Below, piece by piece: positions 1-5,058 of a stretch of 5,058 nucleotides of DNA. The stretch's first letter is position 1. Every line of letters starts with the position of its first letter. Below the pieces are notes generated by a model. That model was not told the DNA's origin, made no database searches, and worked only from the letters and a program-made list of their open reading frames with translations. The DNA comes from Pseudoxanthomonas sp. (GTDB taxonomy: Bacteria; Pseudomonadota; Gammaproteobacteria; Xanthomonadales; Xanthomonadaceae): assembly GCA_026785795.1 (NCBI GenBank), contig JAJAZJ010000058.1:1-5058 (forward strand), given 5' to 3'. Made by a program: the position numbers and the translations under genes.

Positions 1-530
1 GTGCGGCTGTAGACGCGCTCGGGGTGGGTCATGAAGAAATGCAGCAGGCGGTATTCGGTGGGCCCGATGGCCACTGGCGCATTGCCGGCGAACACCCGGT
101 GCGCTGCGCCGTCGATACGCAGGCTGCCTACCGCGATGCTGCCGTCCTCGTCGTCCTCGCGCGAGCGGCGCAAGACTGCCCGGATCCGGGCCAGCAGCTC
201 GCGGGCGGAGAATGGCTTCACCACGTAATCGTCTACCCCGGCTTCCAGTCCACCGACGCGGTCGTTCTCTTCCCCGCGCGCGGTGAGCATGATGATGGGC
301 ACATCACGGGTCATCGCATCCTTGCGCCAGCGGCGCGCCAGCTCCAGGCCGCTGGTGCCAGGCAGCATCCAGTCCAGCAGGATCAGGTCGGGCACGCGAT
401 CGGCGATGGCGTTCTGCGCCTCGCGCGCATCGCCGGCATGCACGGGCTCGAAATCCCCCTTGCGCAGGGCGAACGCCACCATGTCGCGGATCGCGGGTTC
501 ATCGTCGACGATCAGGATGTGCTTCTGCAT
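1..530 (-). CDS. phoB: Phosphate regulon response regulator PhoB, C-terminus cut off by window edge
   Basis: Cytoplasmic two-component response regulator that, once phosphorylated by PhoR, activates phosphate-starvation genes. The visible 176 residues start at an ATG with a GGAG ribosome binding site 5 nt upstream (536-539). The receiver domain spans about residues 3-120: acidic pocket D9-D10, phosphoacceptor D53 in the LLDWMLPG motif, T83 in MLTARGEE, and K105 in VVKPF. A linker (RRSREDDEDG) leads into the OmpR/PhoB winged-helix domain, visible from about residue 130 as far as GPTEYRLLHFF and HPERVYSR, which closely match E. coli PhoB as remembered. E. coli PhoB is 229 residues, so roughly 50 residues, including the recognition helix, lie beyond position 1. 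The gene lies downstream of the metalloprotease gene on the same strand, 142 bp away, with its own candidate promoter. PhoB is preferred over other OmpR-family members because of the DWMLPG and MTHPERVYSR stretches. phoR is expected next, outside the window. Confidence 0.95.
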   Translation of the reverse strand, partial: MQKHILIVDDEPAIRDMVAFALRKGDFEPVHAGDAREAQNAIADRVPDLILLDWMLPGTSGLELARRWRKDAMTRDVPIIMLTARGEENDRVGGLEAGVDDYVVKPFSARELLARIRAVLRRSREDDEDGSIAVGSLRIDGAAHRVFAGNAPVAIGPTEYRLLHFFMTHPERVYSR

Positions 531-578
531 GTCATCTCCAGCCTGCCGCTACCGTGGCACCAAGGCCCATTGCCTGCA

Positions 579-612
579 AGTAAACGACGTTTTTATGTCT
601 TTCCGGTGACAG
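579..612 (-). promoter_or_regulatory. Candidate Pho-box promoter of phoB
   Basis: Reading the minus strand, a heptamer CTGTCAC (606-612) matches the Pho-box half-site CTGTCAT at 6 of 7 positions. Exactly 11 bp on is a poorer half-site, AAGACAT (595-601, 4 of 7). Ten bases after that is TTTACT (579-584), a 4-of-6 match to the -10 consensus. The 11-bp repeat period and the 10-nt distance to the -10 are what E. coli Pho promoters such as phoA show. There is no good -35, as expected for a PhoB-activated promoter. A start near 571 would give a leader of about 40 nt. This suggests phoB autoregulation, but the second half-site is weak, so the call is tentative. Confidence 0.4.
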
Positions 613-633
613 ATGCCAGAAAGTGCCGGAAAG
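599..633. repeat. Tandem 10-mer and overlapping inverted repeat upstream of phoB
   Basis: On the plus strand TGCCAGAAAG (614-623) is followed directly by TGCCGGAAAG (624-633), a tandem 10-mer with one mismatch. CTTTCCGG (599-606) is a perfect inverted copy of CCGGAAAG (626-633) and pairs, with one G-T wobble, to CCAGAAAG (616-623), so two mutually exclusive hairpins are possible. The element overlaps the upstream half-site of the candidate Pho box. It is not followed by a T run on either strand, so it is not a standard intrinsic terminator for the metalloprotease gene that ends at 673. Confidence 0.6.
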
Positions 634-672
634 CCCTCATCCGATCATGACGAAGACATTGCATCTGCCCGT

Positions 673-2313
673 TCAACGGCGCTTGAGGTCCGGGTCCTTG
701 ATCCCCTGGCGGTGCAGTTCCAGCACCTCCGGGGTGATAGCGGCGATCCGGGCATCGATGCGGGCCCGGGCGTAGTAGTCCAGGTCTTCGCGTTTTTTAA
801 GGTTCTGCAGCTGCAGCAGGGCCTGTTCGGCACGGCCGTTGAGGTAGGCGGCCTCAGCGTAGGCTTCGCCGGCACGGGCCTGATCTCCGGCCAGTTCGTT
901 GGCACGTCCAAGACCTTGCTGGAACACCGGGTCATCGGCGGAACTGGCGGCCAGCGGTCGCAGCACGGCCTGGGCCCGCTTGCCGGCCTCGCCGCCGCCC
1001 TGTTCGTTCAGTATCCGGGCATAGGTGAGGGCGATGGCGCGGTTGTCCGGGGCCTGGCGCAGCATCGCGGCGAAGCGCTGGTTGGCGGCGGCATAGCGGC
1101 CGCTGCGCGACTCGGCCTCGGCCAGGGCCAGCGCGGGCCACAGGCTGCCGGGGTGCTTTTCCAGCAGCGGCGCCAGGTCAGCGGCGGCGGCGGACGGGTT
1201 GTTGGCGCGCATACGGGCCAGCGCCAGCCCGTATTTCTGTGCATCGCCCAGGCCGGTGGGGCTGGCCTGGCGGATGCGTTCGTATTCGGCCACGGCCGCT
1301 ACCGGGGTGTCCGCGCTGAGCACGCGCAGGCGCTCCCTGGCCCAGTCGAACTGGCCGGTGCCGCCTTTGGGCAGGTCTGCCAACAGGGGCCGCAGCGCAT
1401 CGGGCAGCATCGGGTTGAGCATCCCGGGCGGCGTATTGGCCGGTCGGCGCGGGATGCGCTCGGTCAGGCTGCCGCCCGGCGTGGTGGTGGTGACGGTCAG
1501 GTTCTGTTCGCGGTCAATCTGCTCGGCACGCTCGCGTGCCTCGCTGATGCGGGTGGTGGTGACCGGGTGGGTGCGCAGATAGTCGGGGGTCAGCTCGCGG
1601 TCACCCCCACGGTTGCCGCGGCTGGCCTGGGACATGCGTTCGAAGAAGCCGGCCATGGCATCGGGGTCGTAGCCCGCACGGGCCAGGGTGCGGATGCCCA
1701 CGCGATCGGCTTCGGACTCGTTGGAACGCGTGTAGTCGATCTGGCGCTGTTGCATCAGGCCCATTGCGCTGACCATGGCTGCCTGCGAGGCATCTCCGCT
1801 GGACGTGCCGCCAGCGCTCTGGGCCAGCACGATGGCCCCCAGCATGCCCAGCAGGATAGGAATCTGGTCGCGCTGGGCCCGCTCCACCCCGCGCAACACG
1901 TGCTGCTGGGTGACGTGGGCGATTTCATGCGCCAGTACCGCGGCCACTTCGTCCTCCTGTTCCGCGGTGAGGATCAGTCCCGCATTGACCCCGATGTAGC
2001 CGCCCAGGGTGGCAAACGCGTTGATCTGCCGATCGCGCAGCAGGAAGAAACGGTATGGCTGCCGCGGCTGGTCGCTGTCCGCGCCCAGTCGGCCGCCCAT
2101 GCGCTGGAGCCACTCGTCAAGCAGCGGGTCCTCCAGCAGGTAGCCGTAATTGCGCAGTTCGCGCAGCATCATGCCGCCGTACTCGGCCTGGCGGGCAGGC
2201 GTCAGCAGTTCGCCGGCGGAGGAGCCGATGTCGGGTAGCCTGGATTCCTGCGCCGGGGCAAGCGGGGCCGCAATGCTGAGGGTCAGAGCCAGGGCGAGCA
2301 GGGCAGGGCGCAA
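673..2313 (-). CDS. bepA: BepA-like periplasmic M48 metalloprotease with TPR domain
   Basis: Zinc metalloprotease/chaperone of the BepA (YfgC) type, which in E. coli acts in the periplasm on outer-membrane protein assembly (LptD, BamA). Predicted 546 residues from a TTG at 2311-2313, which has GGAG 6 nt upstream (2320-2323) and opens straight into a signal peptide (hydrophobic residues 4-18, APA cleavage site after about residue 21). No ATG or GTG lies in frame between here and 2427, and that longer start would bury the signal peptide. The HEIAH zinc motif is at 129-133. The third ligand is probably E201 in NESEADRVG, and THP at 248-250 supplies the histidine matching the BepA His-switch. A Pro/Thr-rich linker (about 272-320) precedes an Ala-rich TPR region (about 325-545) ending in LDYYARARIDARI, as in BepA. 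It is about 60 residues longer than E. coli BepA (487), apparently mainly in the linker. Other M48 TPR proteases such as LoiP lack the TPR tail. It is divergent from the glutaredoxin gene. Confidence 0.9.
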   Translation of the reverse strand: MRPALLALALTLSIAAPLAPAQESRLPDIGSSAGELLTPARQAEYGGMMLRELRNYGYLLEDPLLDEWLQRMGGRLGADSDQPRQPYRFFLLRDRQINAFATLGGYIGVNAGLILTAEQEDEVAAVLAHEIAHVTQQHVLRGVERAQRDQIPILLGMLGAIVLAQSAGGTSSGDASQAAMVSAMGLMQQRQIDYTRSNESEADRVGIRTLARAGYDPDAMAGFFERMSQASRGNRGGDRELTPDYLRTHPVTTTRISEARERAEQIDREQNLTVTTTTPGGSLTERIPRRPANTPPGMLNPMLPDALRPLLADLPKGGTGQFDWARERLRVLSADTPVAAVAEYERIRQASPTGLGDAQKYGLALARMRANNPSAAAADLAPLLEKHPGSLWPALALAEAESRSGRYAAANQRFAAMLRQAPDNRAIALTYARILNEQGGGEAGKRAQAVLRPLAASSADDPVFQQGLGRANELAGDQARAGEAYAEAAYLNGRAEQALLQLQNLKKREDLDYYARARIDARIAAITPEVLELHRQGIKDPDLKRR

Positions 2314-2408
2314 GCAATACTCCGAAAAGGTGATGCAACGGTGCTCGGGCGTCAGGATGACCGCTATGCACCCGGCACGGGTGAATAGCTGGTTAATCCG
2401 CAGGCATC

Positions 2409-2414
2409 CATAAT
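2409..2414 (+). promoter_or_regulatory. Candidate -10 element for the glutaredoxin operon
   Basis: CATAAT matches the -10 consensus at 5 of 6 positions and sits about 68 bp before the GTG start, giving a leader of about 60 nt. No acceptable -35 hexamer is found 16-18 bp upstream, so the promoter may be weak or need an activator. The hexamer overlaps the minus-strand -10 of the divergent gene by 5 bp. Confidence 0.3.
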
Positions 2415-2437
2415 GCGGGCTGGCCACGCGCTGTCAG
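2410..2437 (-). promoter_or_regulatory. Candidate sigma-70 promoter for the metalloprotease gene
   Basis: On the minus strand CTGACA (2432-2437, 5 of 6 to TTGACA) is separated by 16 bp from CATTAT (2410-2415, 4 of 6 to TATAAT). Transcription would start near 2403 and give a leader of about 90 nt before the TTG codon. I saw no convincing sigma-E promoter (GGAACTT/TCTGA type), although bepA belongs to the envelope-stress genes in E. coli. This is a motif match only. Confidence 0.4.
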
Positions 2438-2481
2438 GCCAACGTAGTCTCCTAAGACCATCCATCAGGCCGATAATTCCC

Positions 2482-2781
2482 GTGAACGCAACCACAGCAG
2501 CCGAAAAGCAGGAAATCATCATCTACAGTTCGGCCGTCTGCCCGTATTGCGTGGCGGCCAAGAACTTCCTGAAGAGCAAGGGCCAGACCTGGCGGGAAAT
2601 CCGCATCGACACCGACCCTGCCGCGCGCGAGGCGATGATGGCCAGGACCCGCCGCACCAGCGTGCCTCAGATCTTCGTCGGCGAGACCCACGTGGGCGGG
2701 TATGACGACATGATAGCGCTCCATCGGGCCGGGAAATTCGAGCCGCTGCTGGCCACGCTGGAAGGGCGCGACCCGGCATGA
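2482..2781 (+). CDS. grxC: Glutaredoxin, CPYC active site (GrxC-like)
   Basis: Small cytoplasmic thiol-disulfide oxidoreductase of the glutaredoxin fold, which uses glutathione to reduce protein disulfides and mixed disulfides. With the GTG start it has 99 residues, against about 80-100 for bacterial GrxC. After a short polar N-terminus comes strand EIIIYSS, then the dithiol active site CPYC at 20-23. The cis-proline of TSVPQIF is at residue 62, and the glutathione-binding GGYDD stretch is at 72-76. The start is uncertain: the frame stays open back to an ATG at 2413, but the extra 23 residues are Arg/Pro-rich and unlike the family. The GTG has only a poor AGG about 12 nt upstream. The CPYC motif and length favour GrxC over monothiol GrxD (CGFS). 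The stop overlaps the start of the next gene, implying co-translation. Confidence 0.92.
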   Translation: MNATTAAEKQEIIIYSSAVCPYCVAAKNFLKSKGQTWREIRIDTDPAAREAMMARTRRTSVPQIFVGETHVGGYDDMIALHRAGKFEPLLATLEGRDPA

Positions 2782-3170
2782 GCAGCAACGACGAAGCTGC
2801 ACGTCTGGCTGAATTTACCGCGTTCCGCGAGCGCATGAACGAACGCATTCTGGCCGAGCCCAACCAGGTCGTGCGGCGCTTCTTTGCCCTTGACACCCAG
2901 ACCTACCAGGCCGGTGCGCTGGACGTGAAGACCAAGGAGCTTCTGGGGCTGGTGGCGTCACTGGTCCTGCGCTGCGATGACTGCATCAGCTACCACGTGG
3001 CCCAGTGCCGCGACGCCGGGGTCAGCCGTGCGGAATTCTTCGAGGCTTTTTCGGTCGGGTTGGTGGTGGGCGGTTCCATCGTCATCCCGCACCTGCGGCG
3101 CGCCGTGGATTTCCTGGACCAGCTGGAGGCTGGAACAACCGGCACGCCGGCCGCACACGACCACGCGTAG
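2778..3170 (+). CDS. Carboxymuconolactone decarboxylase-fold protein with AhpD-type redox site
   Basis: A 130-residue protein of the carboxymuconolactone decarboxylase/AhpD family. It carries E54, then twelve residues on C66, then C69 and H73 (CDDCISYH). This reproduces the spacing of the AhpD relay of Mycobacterium tuberculosis (E118, C130, C133, H137), which supports thiol-disulfide or peroxidase-linked reduction. True gamma-carboxymuconolactone decarboxylases lack the two cysteines. The helical core runs from about residue 30 to 115, with VVGGSIVIPHLRRAVDF a typical family C-terminal helix pair, and a Gly/Thr/Ala/His tail follows. The start ATG overlaps the glutaredoxin stop (ATGA), so the two are very likely co-translated and may share electrons, but that link is inference. 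The substrate is unknown. The fold call is firm; the redox role is likely. Confidence 0.88.
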   Translation: MSSNDEAARLAEFTAFRERMNERILAEPNQVVRRFFALDTQTYQAGALDVKTKELLGLVASLVLRCDDCISYHVAQCRDAGVSRAEFFEAFSVGLVVGGSIVIPHLRRAVDFLDQLEAGTTGTPAAHDHA

Positions 3171-3324
3171 CCCGGGCGCGCGCAGCCCGCTCCCGGCGAG
3201 CCATCCGGCCTGCAGAGGCCTGCTGCCAAGGCGGGGACCGGCGCACAATCGGGCATAATATGCGGCAGCATTTGCCCCGCGCGTCGTGAGTTTCCTGCGC
3301 GCCCCACGTTCGGAACCCCAAGCA
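3171..3324 (+). other. Intergenic region before the isocitrate dehydrogenase gene
   Basis: The 154 bp are GC-rich and hold no convincing gene. GGCCTGC is repeated directly at 3207-3213 and 3217-3223, with a 10-bp period (one helical turn), and the overlapping GGCCT-GCAG-AGGCC (3207-3220) could form a 5-bp hairpin. No intrinsic terminator with a T run follows the upstream operon, so transcription may read through or end by Rho. An AT-rich island at 3253-3263 holds the candidate promoter listed separately. Confidence 0.5.
3254..3259 (+). promoter_or_regulatory. Candidate -10 element for the isocitrate dehydrogenase gene
   Basis: CATAAT matches the -10 consensus at 5 of 6 positions and lies inside GCATAATATGC (3253-3263), a perfect palindrome around a central A and the only AT-rich spot in this intergenic region. 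Transcription would start near 3266, leaving a leader of about 58 nt. No recognisable -35 is seen at 16-18 bp upstream. Confidence 0.4.
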
Positions 3325-4332
3325 ATGACCCAGACGATCACCGTTATCCGCGGCGATGGCATCGGCCCTGAAATCATGGAAGCCGCCCTGTTCGTGCTCA
3401 ACGCACTCCACGCCGGGCTGGCCTATGAAGAGGCCGACGCGGGGCTGGTTGCGCTGGAAAAGCACGGCGAGCTGCTGCCGCAGGCCACCCTGGACTCCAT
3501 CAGCCGCAACAAGGTATCGCTGAAGAGTCCGCTGACCACCCCCGTCGGCGAGGGGTTCAGCTCGATAAACGTTGCCCTGCGCCGCCACTTCGACCTGTAT
3601 GCCAACGTGCGACCGGCCAAGTCGTTCCCCAACACCAAGTCGCGCTTTCCCAGCGGCGTGGACCTGATCATCGTGCGCGAGAACACCGAGGGCGCCTACA
3701 TCGGCGAAGGGCAGAGCGTGTCCGAGGATGGCGAAACCGCGCTGCTGATGCAGAGAATCACCCGCAAGGGCTCCGAGCTCATCGTGCGCTATGCCTTCGA
3801 GCTGGCACGCAAGACCGGACGCAAGAAGGTCACCATCGTGCACAAGGCCAACATCCTGAAGTCGACCTCGGGCCTGTTTCTGAAGGTGGCGCGCGAGGTA
3901 GCCGCGCTGTACCCCGACATTGAATGCAACGAGATGATCGTGGACAACACCTGCATGCAGCTGGTGATGCGCCCCGAGCAGTTCGACATCATCGTCACCA
4001 CCAACCTGTTCGGCGACATCATTTCCGACCTGTGCGCCGGACTGGTGGGCGGGCTGGGCCTGGCCCCGGGAGCCAACATCGGCAGCGAAGTGGCGATCTT
4101 CGAAGCCGTGCACGGCTCCGCGCCCGATATCGCCGGCAAGGGCATCGCCAACCCCTGCGCGCTGCTGCTGGGCGCGGCCCAGATGCTGGACCACATTGGC
4201 CAGCCGCAGAACGCCGAGCGCCTGCGCAAGGCGATTGTGGCCACGCTGGAAGCCAGGGATTCCGTCACCCCGGACCTGGGCGGCGAAGGCACCACCCTGT
4301 CGTTCGCTCGGGCCATCGCCAGCCGGCTCTGA
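3325..4332 (+). CDS. icd: Isocitrate dehydrogenase, NAD+-dependent type
   Basis: TCA-cycle enzyme that oxidatively decarboxylates isocitrate to 2-oxoglutarate. The 335 residues are the usual short length of NAD-type beta-decarboxylating dehydrogenases (E. coli NADP-Icd has 416). Visible motifs are the N-terminal GDGIGPE (10-16), the substrate loop S80, N82 and R86, R96 in ANVRP, R118 in VRENTEG, Y125, K174, and the metal ligands D207, D231 and D235 in the LFGDIISDLCAGLVGGLGLAPGAN region. At HGSAPDIAG, D268 and I269 occupy the places of Lys344 and Tyr345 of E. coli NADP-Icd, a pair diagnostic of NAD+ use. The S80/N82 loop fits isocitrate rather than isopropylmalate (LeuB); homoisocitrate or tartrate dehydrogenase activity cannot be wholly excluded. 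ATG at 3325 is chosen because TQTITVIRGDG is the standard N-terminus; a GTG at 3286 would add 13 atypical residues. It is followed by a strong terminator and convergent with the membrane protein gene. Confidence 0.93.
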   Translation: MTQTITVIRGDGIGPEIMEAALFVLNALHAGLAYEEADAGLVALEKHGELLPQATLDSISRNKVSLKSPLTTPVGEGFSSINVALRRHFDLYANVRPAKSFPNTKSRFPSGVDLIIVRENTEGAYIGEGQSVSEDGETALLMQRITRKGSELIVRYAFELARKTGRKKVTIVHKANILKSTSGLFLKVAREVAALYPDIECNEMIVDNTCMQLVMRPEQFDIIVTTNLFGDIISDLCAGLVGGLGLAPGANIGSEVAIFEAVHGSAPDIAGKGIANPCALLLGAAQMLDHIGQPQNAERLRKAIVATLEARDSVTPDLGGEGTTLSFARAIASRL

Positions 4333-4342
4333 CTGCGGTCAG

Positions 4343-4356
4343 GCAGCCTTGGCTGC
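4343..4356 (+). other. Small hairpin just after icd
   Basis: GCAGC (4343-4347), loop CTTG, GCTGC (4352-4356) form a compact GC stem 10 nt after the icd stop codon. There is no T run after it, so it does not look like a terminator by itself. It could protect the 3' end of the mRNA. Confidence 0.45.
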
Positions 4357-4430
4357 ATGCCCAGATAGATCATCCGGATCGCGCGGCGTCCGTTGTTGCG
4401 TGCTCGGGCGTGGCCCCTGTCGCTGCTGTT

Positions 4431-4452
4431 CCGGCCCCTGCTTCAGGGCCGG
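4431..4452 (+). other. Strong GC hairpin in the icd 3' region
   Basis: CCGGCCC (4431-4437) pairs with GGGCCGG (4446-4452) in a 7-bp all-GC stem with an 8-nt loop. With one bulged C the stem extends through CTG/CAG, leaving a 3-nt loop. An A-rich single-stranded stretch (4458-4476) and the terminator follow. There is no T run directly after it on either strand, so it is structural rather than a second terminator. Confidence 0.5.
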
Positions 4453-4476
4453 CAGCCAAAAAACTGAGCAAAGAAT

Positions 4477-4499
4477 AAGGGCGCACCAGGCGCCCTTTT
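4477..4499. terminator. Bidirectional intrinsic terminator between icd and the BI-1-like gene
   Basis: AAGGGCGC (4477-4484), loop ACCAG, GCGCCCTT (4490-4497) make a perfect 8-bp stem. On the plus strand the stem ends in a TTTT tract (4496-4499). On the minus strand the same stem is followed by TTATTCTTTG, so it can end transcripts of both convergent genes. It lies 145 nt after the icd stop and 26 nt after the BI-1-like stop. Confidence 0.85.
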
Positions 4500-4522
4500 C
4501 GTATTGCGACTGCGGCCCCGCT

Positions 4523-5058
4523 TCAGCGGGACTGCAGCTTGGAAAGCAGGCGCAGGAACTCCAGGTACAGCCACACCAGGGTGACCATCAGGCTGAAGGC
4601 GCCGTACCACTCCATGTACTTGGGTGCGCCCTGTTCGGCGCCCTTTTCGATGAAGTCGAAGTCGAGCACCAGGTTCATGGCCGCGATCACGATCACGAAC
4701 AGGCTGAAGCCGATGCCGACCAACCCGGACTCGTGGATAAAGGGCACGCTGATCCCGAAGAGGCCCAGCACGATGGTTGCCAGATAGACCAGGAAGATGC
4801 CACCGGTGGCGGCAACCACGCCCATCTTGAACTTCTCGGTCACCTTGATCAGGCCGGTGCGGTAGGCGAACAGCATGGCGAACAGGGTGCCGATGGTCAG
4901 CATGACCGCCTGCAGCACGATGCCCTCATACAGATGGCTGTACATGGCGGAGATCGCGCCCAGGAAAAAGCCTTCGACCAGCGCATACATTGGCGCGGTG
5001 ACCGGTGCCCAGGTCTGCTTGAAGATGGTGACCAAGGCCAGGACCATGCCGCCGATCA
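4523..5058 (-). CDS. BI-1/YccA-family integral membrane protein, N-terminus cut off
   Basis: Inner-membrane multi-pass protein of the Bax inhibitor-1/YccA superfamily, probably the bacterial BaxI_1-type branch. The visible 177 residues contain about five to six hydrophobic segments: the end of one at the window edge (GGMVLALVTIF), then around MYALVEGFFLGAISAMYS, GIVLQAVMLTIGTLFAMLFAY, GVVAATGGIFLVYLATIVLGLFGI, GIGFSLFVIVIAAMNLVLDF and GAFSLMVTLVWLYLEFLRLL. The motif LDFDFIEKGAEQGAPKYMEWYGAF before the last helix is characteristic of this branch. The acidic residues in LDFDFIE and in WLYLEFL sit where BI-1 homologues such as YetJ have their pH-sensing aspartate pair, suggesting a proton or cation (Ca2+) leak role, which is inference. 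Family length is about 230-250, so roughly 60-70 N-terminal residues lie outside the window. An ATG at 5047 is internal, since the frame stays open to the edge. Its physiological role in this group of bacteria is not established. Confidence 0.88.
   Translation of the reverse strand, partial: IGGMVLALVTIFKQTWAPVTAPMYALVEGFFLGAISAMYSHLYEGIVLQAVMLTIGTLFAMLFAYRTGLIKVTEKFKMGVVAATGGIFLVYLATIVLGLFGISVPFIHESGLVGIGFSLFVIVIAAMNLVLDFDFIEKGAEQGAPKYMEWYGAFSLMVTLVWLYLEFLRLLSKLQSR

Noticed and set aside
612..613. CTGGCAT (613-619, minus) directly adjoining CTGTCAC as a Pho-box pair
   Set aside because: The two heptamers are 7 bp apart rather than the required 11-bp period, so the adjacency is probably accidental or part of the tandem repeat.
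24..650. 208-codon open frame on the plus strand opposite phoB
   Set aside because: Antisense to a clear PhoB sequence; no domain, no ribosome binding site of note.
613..2238. 541-codon open frame on the plus strand opposite the metalloprotease gene
   Set aside because: It is antisense to a well-supported BepA-like gene, has a low-complexity Gly/Ala/Gln-rich product with no recognisable domain, and is the usual shadow of a GC-rich gene.
2413..2481. Longer glutaredoxin starting at ATG 2413
   Set aside because: The 23 extra residues are Arg/Pro-rich and unlike glutaredoxin N-termini, and the ATG lies in the candidate promoter -10 region.
3207..3220. Hairpin GGCCT-GCAG-AGGCC as terminator of the glutaredoxin operon
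   Set aside because: Only a 5-bp stem and no T run follows, so it does not meet intrinsic terminator criteria.
3082..4194. 370-codon open frame on the minus strand opposite icd
   Set aside because: Antisense to a gene with complete catalytic motifs; its product shows no family motif and spans the AhpD-like gene end, the intergenic gap and icd without regard to their boundaries.
4517..4530. CCCGC-TTCA-GCGGG hairpin over the stop codon of the BI-1-like gene as a terminator
   Set aside because: It overlaps the stop codon and is followed by GC-rich sequence without a T run; the 4477-4499 terminator serves this gene.

Overview
This window looks like ordinary chromosomal core sequence of a GC-rich gammaproteobacterium. 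The Xanthomonadaceae (Stenotrophomonas/Xanthomonas type) fit best, judging by the strong GC bias at third codon positions, the character of the NAD-type isocitrate dehydrogenase and the BI-1-like membrane protein, and the gene mix. That assignment is from remembered protein families and was not checked by a search. I see no mobile element, CRISPR array, tRNA or rRNA, and no sign of recent gene transfer.

Left part, minus strand (1-2313): the 5' three quarters of phoB, the phosphate-response regulator, run off the left edge. A candidate Pho-box promoter lies just upstream of it. Before that on the same strand is a complete gene for a BepA-like periplasmic M48 metalloprotease with a C-terminal TPR domain, which appears to start at a TTG codon. 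A 168-bp divergent intergenic region follows (2314-2481), with -10-like hexamers on both strands that overlap almost completely.

Middle, plus strand (2482-4332): a monothiol/dithiol-type glutaredoxin with a CPYC active site is translationally coupled (ATGA overlap) to a small carboxymuconolactone-decarboxylase-fold protein that keeps the complete AhpD-type Glu/Cys/Cys/His relay. The pair looks like a small thiol-redox operon. After 154 bp comes a complete isocitrate dehydrogenase whose cofactor residues (Asp-Ile after the HGSAP motif) indicate NAD+ rather than NADP+.

Right part (4333-5058): a 190-bp convergent intergenic region holds two GC-rich hairpins and a strong bidirectional intrinsic terminator. 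It is followed on the minus strand by the C-terminal part of a BI-1/YccA-family multi-pass membrane protein that runs off the right edge.

No clearly undescribed system is present. The points most worth a second look are the coupled glutaredoxin/AhpD-like pair, the tandem and inverted repeats packed around the candidate Pho box, the overlapping divergent promoter, and the structured 3' region after the isocitrate dehydrogenase gene.
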